From the NCBI GenBank assembly GCA_013285465.1, contig CP053449.1, forward strand, positions 2,256,735 to 2,320,734: a stretch of 64,000 nt of DNA, given 5' to 3'. The stretch comes from Pseudomonadota bacterium (GTDB lineage Bacteria > Pseudomonadota > Alphaproteobacteria > Micavibrionales > CSBR16-224). The notes below the pieces were generated by a model. That model had not been told where the DNA came from. It saw only the letters and a program-made list of their open reading frames with translations, and did no database searches. The position numbers and the translations under genes were made by a program. Positions 1 through 8,825 of the stretch are shown one piece after another (position 1 is the stretch's first letter; each line of letters begins with the position of its first letter).

Positions 1-1
1 A

Positions 2-232
2 GACCAACCCATTCTTGTGAGATTCAGCCGACCTCACGGCAAAGAAAACAGAATCTACAAGTTGGCATGGTGGAGAATTTGGCATGAACATGTAGTAATA
101 ACCGATGCTAGGGAAACATTCTGGATCTCCGCAGATAAAATTCCGGGAACGGATTATTACGATGCAGAATTTCTGGGCACAGAGATGACTGCAACGATTG
201 ACTATCTACGCCAAAAGCACGAAGAACAATAG
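2..232 (+). CDS. hypothetical protein, 5' end outside the window
   Basis: The frame is open from base 2 to a TAG ending at 232, so the gene probably begins before the window and only the last 76 or so residues are seen. A GTG at 17 could serve as a start, but no good ribosome binding site precedes it. The visible part is Trp/Tyr-rich (KLAWWRIWHEH) and ends in a charged helix. No family is recognised. It converges on the uup operon, about 70 bp away. Confidence 0.45.
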   Translation, partial: DQPILVRFSRPHGKENRIYKLAWWRIWHEHVVITDARETFWISADKIPGTDYYDAEFLGTEMTATIDYLRQKHEEQ

Positions 233-276
233 AAGCAGTATGAAGGGGGATAGGGTATGTTGCGCGGGGATAACTG

Positions 277-306
277 AAAAGGCCGTATAGGAAAATACGG
301 CTTTAA
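277..306 (-). terminator. rho-independent terminator of the tamA-tamB-uup operon
   Basis: A 7-bp GC-rich stem (GCCGTAT/ATACGGC, 282-288 with 295-301) with a 6-base loop follows the uup stop codon almost directly. On the minus strand it is followed by CCTTTT. It may also stop the truncated rightward gene. Confidence 0.6.
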
Positions 307-2153
307 CGGGTGACGGTTTCCGCCGCTTCGGAAAGTTCCAGCCAGCGCAGCTCGTAACGCTCCAGCTTGGCCTCCGTTTCCGCCAGTGCTTTGACGGCGG
401 CGTGGAACTTTTCAGGGTCGCTGGCGTATAAATCGGCATCCGCCAATAACTCTTTTAATTCCGTAATGGTTGCTTCGGTCTTTTCGATTTTTTTCGGCAG
501 TTGATCGAGCTCGCGCTTGTCCTTATAGGTCATTTTTTGCGGTTTTTGTTGCGGGGCGTTTTCCTGATTTTTATCTGCGGCGGCTTTTTTCTGTGCGGGT
601 TTTTGCGGCGCATCCAGCAGCTCGCCTTTTAATGCCGCGAGGTAATCGCTATAGCCGCCGATCACACGCATCACCTCACCGCTGCTGTCAAAGGCCAGAA
701 TTTGCGTCACGGTCTGGTCAAGGAAATCGCGATCATGCGACACCACCAGCAGCGTGCCATTGTAATTGACCAATGCCTCCTCCAGCATATCCAGCGTATC
801 CATATCCAGATCATTGGTCGGCTCGTCCAGCAGTAGCAGATTGCCGGGATTGGCGAGAATTTTCGCCAGCAGCAAACGGTTTTTCTCCCCGCCCGATAAA
901 GTGCCGACGGCGCGGTGAATATCGGAGGGGTCAAACATGAAATTCCGCAAATATCCCGCAACATGGCGCGGCTTGCCGTTGACATCGACATATTCGCCGC
1001 CCGACGGGCACAGCGTTTTCCACAATGATTGCGTGGGCACAAGGTCCTGCCGTTTCTGATCGAAATAGGAAATTTCCGCCGTTTTTGACAATTTCACACT
1101 GCCGCCATCGGGCTGAATCTCCCCTGTCAGAAGTTTCAAAAATGTGGTTTTGCCCGAGCCGTTCTTGCCCAGAATACCGATACGGTCGCCGCGTTTTATT
1201 TTGATGCTGAAACCGTTCATCACCGGAATGCGCCGCCCGTCTTCCGTCCGGAAGTTTTTCGACACATTGTAAAATTCCGCCATCACCTGCGAGGTTTTTT
1301 CGATATCCGCCAGCGGTGCCAGCGTCACCTTTGCCGTGGCGCGGCGGTAGGAGCTTTCATCCGCTTTTAATTTCGCGCGCATTTCCTGCACCCGCGCCAT
1401 GCGGCGCATATTGCGTTTCACCCGCGCCTTCACCCCGCGCGAGGCCCATTCGATTTCCTCGGCGACAAAGCTTTTGCGGTTCCGCAGTTCCCGCGCTTCC
1501 TGATCCAGCAGCTCCGCCGACCATTCATCAAAATATTTAAAGCCGCGCGGCGAGACTTTGACCGCGCCGCGATCCAGCCAGAAAACCTTATCGGTGACAT
1601 TGCTCAAAAATGCCCTATCATGCGATACGCACAGCACCGTGCCGCGATAGGCGTTGAGATAATTTTCCAGCCATTCGATGGTGGCAAGATCAAGATGGTT
1701 GGTCGGCTCGTCCAGCAGCAGGATATCCGGCTCCTCCACCAGCACACGCGCCAGCGCGGCGCGGCGCAGCTGCCCGCCGGAGAGCCGCTCCATCGGTGCG
1801 GTTTTATCCAGCTCCAGCGCCTCCGTTACGATGTCGATTTTATATTCATGCGCAGCTTTTTCATCTGCCGTAATTTCCTCAAGGATATAGTCAAAAACCG
1901 TTTCTCCGGCTTTGGGAATGATATCCTGTTTCAGATAGCCGACAGCGATGCCCGGCTCCTGCCAGCGCTCGCCTGCATCCAGTTCCTGCTCGCCGGTAAT
2001 CATCCGCATCAGGGTTGATTTGCCTGCACCATTTGCGCCGACCAGTGCGATTTTATCTCCGGCATGAACATGGAAAGACAGCGATTCAAAAACCGGTTTG
2101 CCGGAAAAGGCAACGGCGGCATTTTCAACGCTGAGGAGAAGAGTGGAGGCCAT
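303..2153 (-). CDS. uup: ABC-F family ATPase, Uup type
   Basis: Soluble ABC-F protein of 616 residues with two ATP-binding cassettes and no membrane segment. The first cassette has Walker A GANGAGKST near residue 40, signature LSGGQ and Walker B LLLDEPTNHLD. The second has GKNGSGKTT, LSGGEKNR and LLLDEPTNDLD. A basic linker joins them, and a charged C-terminal region of about 90 residues (KMTYKDKRELDQLPKKIE onward) matches the coiled-coil DNA-binding domain of Uup. Members of this family act on ribosomes or on branched DNA intermediates; which applies here cannot be read from sequence. The ATG lies 2 bp after the tamB stop, so it is probably co-transcribed with tamA-tamB. Confidence 0.93.
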   Translation of the reverse strand: MASTLLLSVENAAVAFSGKPVFESLSFHVHAGDKIALVGANGAGKSTLMRMITGEQELDAGERWQEPGIAVGYLKQDIIPKAGETVFDYILEEITADEKAAHEYKIDIVTEALELDKTAPMERLSGGQLRRAALARVLVEEPDILLLDEPTNHLDLATIEWLENYLNAYRGTVLCVSHDRAFLSNVTDKVFWLDRGAVKVSPRGFKYFDEWSAELLDQEARELRNRKSFVAEEIEWASRGVKARVKRNMRRMARVQEMRAKLKADESSYRRATAKVTLAPLADIEKTSQVMAEFYNVSKNFRTEDGRRIPVMNGFSIKIKRGDRIGILGKNGSGKTTFLKLLTGEIQPDGGSVKLSKTAEISYFDQKRQDLVPTQSLWKTLCPSGGEYVDVNGKPRHVAGYLRNFMFDPSDIHRAVGTLSGGEKNRLLLAKILANPGNLLLLDEPTNDLDMDTLDMLEEALVNYNGTLLVVSHDRDFLDQTVTQILAFDSSGEVMRVIGGYSDYLAALKGELLDAPQKPAQKKAAADKNQENAPQQKPQKMTYKDKRELDQLPKKIEKTEATITELKELLADADLYASDPEKFHAAVKALAETEAKLERYELRWLELSEAAETVTR

Positions 2154-2155
2154 CT

Positions 2156-5100
2156 TTAATAATCCCGCTTCCAGAACACACCGACACCCGTTGTGCCTGT
2201 CGTGCCGGTCTTGCTTTCTACCGTAATATCAGGGGTGACTTCAATCTGAATCTTGGCCGCGCCGCCTGTTTCTCCGCTTCCCGTCTCTGCCTCGACATAA
2301 ACTTTATCCGTCACATATTTCCCTGCACCGACCGTGACCCCGCCTTCCGCATCGCCGCCGACGCGCAAATCATCCAGCCCTGCCGCGCTGCGAATATCAC
2401 CGACCGGATCAAAACCGCTGCGCTCCCCCGTTGTTAAACGACGGATGGCCGATGCCAGCTGCACCGCCTGAAAGGGCGAAATCGCGCCCGCATCCCGTCC
2501 GAACAGCAATTGCGCAATCACCTCATCCTGCGGGCGCGGCGGATCGGAGGTAATGGTAATTTGCGGCGCTTCCGCCGTGCCGGTAATGCCTATACGCGGC
2601 TTGATATCGCCTGCTTTGGTTTCCGTCAGAATATCCAGATAGGGCGATGGCGGAATTGTGCCTTGAAAGCGCAGATCGGCGCGCAAAATATTGAAATTCT
2701 TGCCCAGTTCTTCATAACGGCCGCGCACAAGGCCCAGCGTGCCGCGCACATCCGGTTCTTCCAGCGTGCCTGTCACCGCCAAAGCGCCTTTCAGTTCCGC
2801 ATCCAGACCCCAGCCGCGTATAAAGACCTTATGATCGGCTTTCAGCGTTAAATCCAGCGCGACGCGGTCAAGCATACCGGCTTTTTTTTCTTCGTCCTTT
2901 GTCACGATATTCAGCGCAGGAATGGATTTTTCAAACCGCTCCGGCAGCGTAATCAGAACCGTATCCAGCAGCACATTGCCTTTCACAAGATACAGATACC
3001 GCCCGCGCTGCGGCAGAACGGAAACATCACCGCTGAGTATGGAGCTGGCATGTGTTGCGCGGACAAGATGCATGCCTTGTAAATTCACCTGCGCCGTGAC
3101 ATCCGGCACATCGCGCCCCGCACCCATGCCGATTGTGCCGGTCATCGACATCTTGCCTGTGCCGCCATCCGTTGCCGTCAGGCTTTCCAGCACCATTCCC
3201 GCCTGATCAAAATGCATCGCGCCCTTCATATCCTTTAGCAAAATACCCGTTTCGGCATCACGGAACGCCGCTTTGGCTAAGGTCAGACCGCCGTCATAAA
3301 CAGGCTCTGCAAGGCTGCCGGATAAGGAAGCATCCAGCTTCACCGCGCCGGATAAATCCTGCCCCGCCGACAGGAACGGTGCGATCACCTGCTCAAGATC
3401 AAAATCACCCTTGGCGCGGCCTGTGATTTTTGCCGCCTCAGGCAGATCAAATGCAAACGGATACAGCGATAAAGACACCGGCAGCGATGCCGCCGCTTCA
3501 AAACGGCGCACGCCCTGCCCTTTTCCGGTTAGCGCGATTTCCGCCGCGCCGTTTTTATAATGCCCTTCCGCGCTCAGTCCCGCATCGCGGACAGCGCGCA
3601 TCCGTCCGGTGATATTTGCCGATACCGCCAGTTCCGGATTTTGCGGCGTACCTGTTAATGTGATCTTCCCGCTTGTGATTTTCGCCGGATAGTTTTCCAG
3701 CGCGACAAAAGGCACAGCATCGGGGGAAATATTTTCCAACACAGCATCCAGCGCCAGCTTTTCCATGCCGAGACTGCCTGAGAGAGCAACGCTTCCTTTA
3801 CCGAGCATCAAATGCGCTTGTTCCAACATGGCTTCCCGTGCCGTCAAATCGGCAACCAGCGCCCCCTCCGCCTTGAAGGGCGCCCGATCATATCCCTCAA
3901 CTGTAAAAGCGGCATGATGACGTCCGTCCTCCTGCGCGGTCACATGTATTTTGGCGTTTTTAAGAGATGTGCTGCCATATTTCACATCCCGCAAGCTGAT
4001 ATCCCCTGCGATTTCCTGCCTGTCCTGCGGGTGGGTCAGCGTTACGGCGAAACTGCCGCTGCCTTGCAGGTTCTTGACACCAAACAGCGCTTCCGCCAGC
4101 CCGAAATGCGCCGCTGTCAGTTTGACCTCTCCCTCTGCCAGCTGCGTTTCGCGGTTCAGTCGTAATGTCCCTGCCGCCTTTATACCGGGAAGCTGTGCCG
4201 CAAGTGACGGCAATTCCAGAAAATTATCCCGCAGCGCAAAGGGCAGAACGGCAGAGATGTCCTCGCCCGCCATCTGTCCCGCCAGTTTCAAAGCACCTTC
4301 CGCCGCATCTGTTTTTCCTGCCGCATTCAGCTCAACGCGCACTTCCTGCCCGATTTCGCTGCGTATCTGCTGACGGAAGGCTCCTTTTGCCAAAACATCA
4401 AAAACCTGCTCTGCGCCGTCATATCCGCCTGCCAGATCAAACACGTACAACCCGCGTTTCTGTACGCGTGCATTCTCCAGTTTCAGTTTCGTGCCGCCCC
4501 ATTGCCCCGCCGCCTTGTAAACAGCCTGTTCCGGCAAATACTGTGCCGCCGTACCTTGCGGGTTATCCAGCACAATAACAGCTGTCAATTGCGGCGCGTC
4601 ACCCAAAGACAGTTTCTGTACGCTTTCCAGCCCCAATATCAAACCACCCGCCACGACCTCCGGCGACAGCCTCAAATGCGGCAAACGCAAATCCAGTGAC
4701 AGGGTGTGAAAATAGATATCCGGTTTTTCCGGCAACTTAAATGCCGCGCTTTCTCCTGCATTTTCCTGCACTTGCGGCAAACGCAGCAGATCAAGGGAAG
4801 CGGCATCAATATTGACGGAGATGTGACGCAAGGCCAGCGGAAAAACATTCAAACGCAGATCAAGGTTTTTCGCCGTTGCAAAAATACCCTGCCCGTCCGC
4901 AATACCCAGATAAGACGCACGTACACCGTACGGCCCGTGCAGACGAAAATCCTGCAGCGTTATTTGATAACCCGTATTGCGGGATGCCGCCGCCAGTTTT
5001 TGCGCCAGCCAATCCGCACCGCTTTGCGAATTCAGCCAGAACAGAAACAGCTGTAACGTGACACTCGTCACAATCACTATCAGCAAGCATAGCGAGAATA

Positions 5101-5209
5101 TGCCCCAGACCAGCTGACGGAACAGTTTCAACCCGCGCTTTTTTTTCGGTACGGCGACTGCGCCGCCCTGCTTCCGTTTTGCTGTCATATCCTTTTGCTT
5201 TATCATCAA
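2156..5209 (-). CDS. tamB: translocation and assembly module inner-membrane component TamB
   Basis: 1017 residues. A basic N-terminus is followed by one membrane anchor at about residues 33-55, then a long series of beta-rich repeats typical of the AsmA-like/TamB bridge proteins. The C-terminal TamB domain (DUF490) is clear: GITGTAEAPQITITSDPP, PQDEVIAQLLFG and a final beta-signal ending in VFWKRDY. TamB spans the periplasm and works with the Omp85 protein TamA in outer-membrane protein or lipid transport. The start overlaps the tamA stop by 4 bp (ATGA), showing translational coupling. The length is a little below that of enterobacterial TamB (about 1260), which is common outside that group. 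Confidence 0.92.
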   Translation of the reverse strand: MMIKQKDMTAKRKQGGAVAVPKKKRGLKLFRQLVWGIFSLCLLIVIVTSVTLQLFLFWLNSQSGADWLAQKLAAASRNTGYQITLQDFRLHGPYGVRASYLGIADGQGIFATAKNLDLRLNVFPLALRHISVNIDAASLDLLRLPQVQENAGESAAFKLPEKPDIYFHTLSLDLRLPHLRLSPEVVAGGLILGLESVQKLSLGDAPQLTAVIVLDNPQGTAAQYLPEQAVYKAAGQWGGTKLKLENARVQKRGLYVFDLAGGYDGAEQVFDVLAKGAFRQQIRSEIGQEVRVELNAAGKTDAAEGALKLAGQMAGEDISAVLPFALRDNFLELPSLAAQLPGIKAAGTLRLNRETQLAEGEVKLTAAHFGLAEALFGVKNLQGSGSFAVTLTHPQDRQEIAGDISLRDVKYGSTSLKNAKIHVTAQEDGRHHAAFTVEGYDRAPFKAEGALVADLTAREAMLEQAHLMLGKGSVALSGSLGMEKLALDAVLENISPDAVPFVALENYPAKITSGKITLTGTPQNPELAVSANITGRMRAVRDAGLSAEGHYKNGAAEIALTGKGQGVRRFEAAASLPVSLSLYPFAFDLPEAAKITGRAKGDFDLEQVIAPFLSAGQDLSGAVKLDASLSGSLAEPVYDGGLTLAKAAFRDAETGILLKDMKGAMHFDQAGMVLESLTATDGGTGKMSMTGTIGMGAGRDVPDVTAQVNLQGMHLVRATHASSILSGDVSVLPQRGRYLYLVKGNVLLDTVLITLPERFEKSIPALNIVTKDEEKKAGMLDRVALDLTLKADHKVFIRGWGLDAELKGALAVTGTLEEPDVRGTLGLVRGRYEELGKNFNILRADLRFQGTIPPSPYLDILTETKAGDIKPRIGITGTAEAPQITITSDPPRPQDEVIAQLLFGRDAGAISPFQAVQLASAIRRLTTGERSGFDPVGDIRSAAGLDDLRVGGDAEGGVTVGAGKYVTDKVYVEAETGSGETGGAAKIQIEVTPDITVESKTGTTGTTGVGVFWKRDY

Positions 5210-6942
5210 AATGCCTGCCCGATACTGATATAAAACTGCCAGTTGCGCTGCGTCTGGTCGCGGTTATTCAGCGGCACGGCCAAATCAAAACGCAGCGGGC
5301 CAAAATCCGTGTAATAACGTGCGCCTACCCCTGCACCGATATAATACCCCCCTTGAAAATCAGGGAATTCCGCATCATAAGCGCCGCCGCCATCGATAAA
5401 AACCGCGCCGCCGATTTTTTCCTTTAATTTAAAACGCAGCTCTGCCGATGTTTCCAGCACCGAGCGCCCGCCCAGCGGATCACCATTTGCCGCAACAGGC
5501 CCTGCCTCCTGATAACCGAAACCGCGTACCGAGCCGCTACCACCGGCATGGAAACGTTTGGACGCGGGAATATTGCCCGTACCGCTGCCCAGAATACTGC
5601 CGAGCTTACCGCGCACCGCCAAAATCGTATCCCTGTCCTGATCCAGCCCGAAATATGTCGCGGCTTCGATTGTGCTTTTTAAAAACGGATCAGCTTCCCC
5701 GAACAGATCAAGATTCGGCTCGCTCCGTAATTTAAAGAACATGCCTTTTTTCGGGTCAAGCTTGTCATCACGGTCATCAAAAGCCAACTGCCCCGAGAGA
5801 GAAAACAACGCAAAATTCCGTGAAAGAGTCGTTGTTTCATCACGGATGCGGCTGATTTCAAACCCTGTACCCAGCGCCGCCGTCATTTTTCCCGACAGCT
5901 TGCGTTCCACATCCGCCGTATTTTTAAAACTGAGCTTTTCATAAGCATCGGTATCCTCCCGCCCGAGTGTCGAGGACAGTTTCAGCTTTTGATCATCCCG
6001 CATAAAATAGGGTTTTGCAAAAACCGCACTGGCGGCCTGTTCCAGAAAATTCCCGTTCACGCCAAGGGATAATTCCTCGCCGCTGCCGAAAAAATTCCGG
6101 TGCCGCCATTCCGCTGTTAGACCGGGGCCTTCATCTGTGTAAAAACTGCCGCCCAGCAGCAATGTCCGGCGCGCCGTTTCGCGCAGGACAAAACGCACCG
6201 CCACTGTCCCGTTTTCATCCGGCACCTCCGGCAGAACTTCATTCACCGTACTAATCAGCCCCGTGCCGATCAATGCCGCTTTTGTTGCTTCAATTTTCGC
6301 GGCATCCCAGCAATCACCCTGCTTATATTTCACAAAACGGCGCAAATGTTTGTCATCTATAAAGGGCGCACCTTCAAAAACCGTGTCGCCAAAAACCGCA
6401 GATTGTCCCGCATCCGCCACAAAGCTTACCTCCGCGCTCCGGCTGTCATGGTCCAGCACGACCTCATTGCGCAGCTTTAGACGGAAAACACATTTTTCCT
6501 TTCGAATCGCCGCCGCCAGTTTTTTTTGCGCCGCCAGCACTTTTTCCGCTTCCAGCGCATCCCCCGCCGCGATGCCTTCCACGGTCACGCCGTCTATTCC
6601 CTCCAATTTGATCGCCGCAATCGTGTAAAGCGGTCCTGCATCAATCTTCAAGACATTTTGCGTTGCGGCGGTAAAACTGATTTCGGGACGGTAATAACCT
6701 TTGGCATGCAGCGCCTTTTCCGCATCGCGGCGGATACCGGCATAGCGGATGGACGGTTCCGCCCCTTCGGGCAGTTCGCGGTTTTTGTATTTTTCAATCA
6801 CGGTTTCGCTGAGCCACCGGTAAAGCGGCGTATCCGGCGGCACACCGTCAAGACGCACAGGCTCCTGTGCCAATGCCACAGCAGTTAAGACCCAGACAAG
6901 CAGAACGGGCAGAACAAGAATGTACAAAACCCTCATTTTCAT
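5206..6942 (-). CDS. tamA: Omp85-family outer membrane protein TamA
   Basis: 578 residues with a signal peptide (about residues 1-25, ending ALA-QEP). POTRA-like domains cover roughly residues 30-250, including YAGIRRDAEKALHAKGYY. A 16-strand barrel domain follows, with the family motifs RFHAGGSGSVRGFGYQ (L6 loop RGF) and GGRSVLETSAELRFKL, and the C-terminus ends in aromatic IGQAF. TamA is the outer-membrane partner of TamB encoded directly downstream. A perfect dyad lies just upstream in the divergent promoter region. Confidence 0.93.
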   Translation of the reverse strand: MKMRVLYILVLPVLLVWVLTAVALAQEPVRLDGVPPDTPLYRWLSETVIEKYKNRELPEGAEPSIRYAGIRRDAEKALHAKGYYRPEISFTAATQNVLKIDAGPLYTIAAIKLEGIDGVTVEGIAAGDALEAEKVLAAQKKLAAAIRKEKCVFRLKLRNEVVLDHDSRSAEVSFVADAGQSAVFGDTVFEGAPFIDDKHLRRFVKYKQGDCWDAAKIEATKAALIGTGLISTVNEVLPEVPDENGTVAVRFVLRETARRTLLLGGSFYTDEGPGLTAEWRHRNFFGSGEELSLGVNGNFLEQAASAVFAKPYFMRDDQKLKLSSTLGREDTDAYEKLSFKNTADVERKLSGKMTAALGTGFEISRIRDETTTLSRNFALFSLSGQLAFDDRDDKLDPKKGMFFKLRSEPNLDLFGEADPFLKSTIEAATYFGLDQDRDTILAVRGKLGSILGSGTGNIPASKRFHAGGSGSVRGFGYQEAGPVAANGDPLGGRSVLETSAELRFKLKEKIGGAVFIDGGGAYDAEFPDFQGGYYIGAGVGARYYTDFGPLRFDLAVPLNNRDQTQRNWQFYISIGQAF

Positions 6943-6954
6943 CGCTTTTATTTT

Positions 6955-6976
6955 ATAGCACAGCGGAGTGTGCTAT
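6955..6976. promoter_or_regulatory. perfect 8-bp inverted repeat between divergent tamA and the DUF2939 gene
   Basis: ATAGCACA (6955-6962), a 6-base spacer, then TGTGCTAT (6969-6976). It lies 12 bp before the tamA start and 40 bp before the rightward gene. The position suits an operator shared by both promoters. A short terminator-like hairpin is possible but has no T tract. No known regulator motif is recognised. Confidence 0.4.
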
Positions 6977-7016
6977 CTATAGACAAAAGGCACAGAGTTT
7001 AAAGGAGAACCGCCGC

Positions 7017-7631
7017 GTGTTGCGCATTATTATCGCCCTTCTTGTCACATTTAACCTGACCGCAGGCGCGGTCTATTTTTTCAGCAAAGACCGTGTGATT
7101 GCAGAGGTCATCGCCGCCGCCCATGCGCGGAACGCCACCGCTCTCTCCGCCCGCATTGACTGGGAGGGTTTGCGTGTTTTTCTGAAAGAGGATATCAGCA
7201 AAATGAAGCGCACACTGGGCAGCAAAGGCGGCAATGTCGGCCCGTCATTGTCACAGGTGGATGCGGTGGTCGATTACTATGCACAGCCTGAAAATCTCGG
7301 TTTGCTGTATCATTACCGCGATCTGCTGTTTCCGAAACTGCCGGAAGAAGCCTTTATCGACAGTATCGGTTTTTTTCCGCCTTACGGATTTTATATTGTG
7401 CTGGCCTATCCCGCCGCGGGCGGCCCCGCTTTAGGTGATATGGGAGCCCTCATGAAAGACCGCCTGAAAGCACGTGTCGTTTTTCGGCTGGACGGGCTGA
7501 CATGGAAGGTCAGCGAATTGCATCTGCCGATTTTCCTTGTCCCGCGCCAAAGTTTCTCCGTTCCCGCCATCGAATATTTCGGACGCGGCGTGCATTTTGA
7601 CAAATACTGGCCGGAAGAAGCGGAGGAATAA
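7017..7631 (+). CDS. DUF2939-like membrane-anchored protein
   Basis: I place the start at GTG 7017 because AAAGGAGA (7001-7008) precedes it with good spacing and the next residues form a signal anchor (LRIIIALLVTFNLTAGAVYFF). The frame is open further upstream but would run into tamA on the other strand. The protein has 204 residues. After the anchor, the segment VIAAAHARNATALSARIDWEGLRVFLKEDI matches in style the DUF2939 family, whose members have an N-terminal anchor followed by 'A..ARD..AL...VDW..LR..LK'. Function unknown; probably periplasmic. It is transcribed divergently from tamA. Confidence 0.75.
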   Translation: MLRIIIALLVTFNLTAGAVYFFSKDRVIAEVIAAAHARNATALSARIDWEGLRVFLKEDISKMKRTLGSKGGNVGPSLSQVDAVVDYYAQPENLGLLYHYRDLLFPKLPEEAFIDSIGFFPPYGFYIVLAYPAAGGPALGDMGALMKDRLKARVVFRLDGLTWKVSELHLPIFLVPRQSFSVPAIEYFGRGVHFDKYWPEEAEE

Positions 7632-7634
7632 GAC

Positions 7635-8744
7635 CTATTCCGGCGCCGCGCTGTTCCCGAGGCTGTAGCTTTTGAAAAAGCGCCACATCATTTCATTGGC
7701 ATCGAAATCGCGGCTGGTTTTGCCGACAATGGCGCGATGCGCCTGACAGAATTTCTGTACCGGCAAACAATCTTTCTCCGGTGAACCCGGCCATGTATGA
7801 CCGCCTTCATAGATCGTGCAAACCGCAACGGCACTGCCGCCCGTGCAGTCTGATGAACGGCGACACAGCGTATCGCCGTTTTTGAATGTTACTGCGGCCT
7901 CCGCGCTGCAGCCATTCACTTCGCGCCAGAACATATCCTGCTGCGCGACCCCCATACAGGGAAAGGGCTTCTTTTTCGGTGTCAGCTTTGTCGCGCCTGC
8001 AATGGCATCTTCCCAGCAACCGCCGCAAGCCTCGCCGCCTTCATAAAGCGCACATTTATCTGCCGTGCCGTGAATAATCATCACCGGAACCGGACGGGAC
8101 GGCTTGCATTCCGGCGGCATACCGGGGCCGCCGACCGAAGAAATAGCTGCAATTTTATCCGCTAATTTGCAGGCCAGCACATTGGCCATTAAACCGCCAT
8201 TCGAAATACCTGTTGCATAAATGCGGGCAGGGTCAAGCGGGTAGTTCTGCGCTGCTTCCTCCAGCATTTCCGCAATAAAACCCGCATCATCAATATTTTC
8301 CTCTGCCGCCGCACCGCAGCAAAATCCGCCATTCCATGTCGCCAGTTTTTTCCGTAGCACTTTCTTGGCCGTGCCTTCGGGATAAAACACCAGAAAACCT
8401 TCGCGCTCCGCCAATTCTTCAATCTGTACATGATCGCGTATCTGCAATGCGTTACCGCCGCCGCCATGCAGCATCAGAACGGCGGGATAAGTTGCGCCGT
8501 TTTCTCCCGTTGCCGATTCAGGAACATAGACGTAATAAAGCCTTTCCAGCCCGTCTTTTGTTTTGATGAGATTTTCATGCAGACCGGAGAGGTCTTGTTC
8601 TTCCGCCGCCGCCTCTTCCATAGCAGTAGCCTCAACAACTGTATCACCGGCAACATCTTCCGGCATTTGCCCCCATATTGCCGTTGACGGCAGGCAGAGT
8701 GATATAACAGAGAAAAAACATAAAAACAGGGCTGTGCGCAGCAT
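7635..8744 (-). CDS. secreted PHB depolymerase / LpqC-like alpha/beta-hydrolase esterase
   Basis: 369 residues with a signal peptide at about 1-25 (cut near IWG-QMP), then an acidic linker of about 30 residues. The alpha/beta-hydrolase domain has the oxyanion strand VLMLHGGGGNAL (about 89-100), the nucleophile elbow GISNGG (Ser181), an aspartate candidate in IIHGTADKCALYEGG and the catalytic His region EGGHTWPGS. These are marks of the PHB depolymerase/feruloyl esterase group (esterase family CE1-like). Many cysteines in the domain suggest disulfides in the exported protein. The real substrate (polyhydroxyalkanoate, aromatic ester or other) cannot be decided. It converges on the DUF2939 gene with a 3-bp gap. 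Confidence 0.8.
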   Translation of the reverse strand: MLRTALFLCFFSVISLCLPSTAIWGQMPEDVAGDTVVEATAMEEAAAEEQDLSGLHENLIKTKDGLERLYYVYVPESATGENGATYPAVLMLHGGGGNALQIRDHVQIEELAEREGFLVFYPEGTAKKVLRKKLATWNGGFCCGAAAEENIDDAGFIAEMLEEAAQNYPLDPARIYATGISNGGLMANVLACKLADKIAAISSVGGPGMPPECKPSRPVPVMIIHGTADKCALYEGGEACGGCWEDAIAGATKLTPKKKPFPCMGVAQQDMFWREVNGCSAEAAVTFKNGDTLCRRSSDCTGGSAVAVCTIYEGGHTWPGSPEKDCLPVQKFCQAHRAIVGKTSRDFDANEMMWRFFKSYSLGNSAAPE

Positions 8745-8825
8745 CAGAATCCTCGCTTTATTTTTGTCACAGGATAATGTGCCGACTATAACATTCCGGT
8801 CAAAAGATGAAAAGAGTGCTACGCT

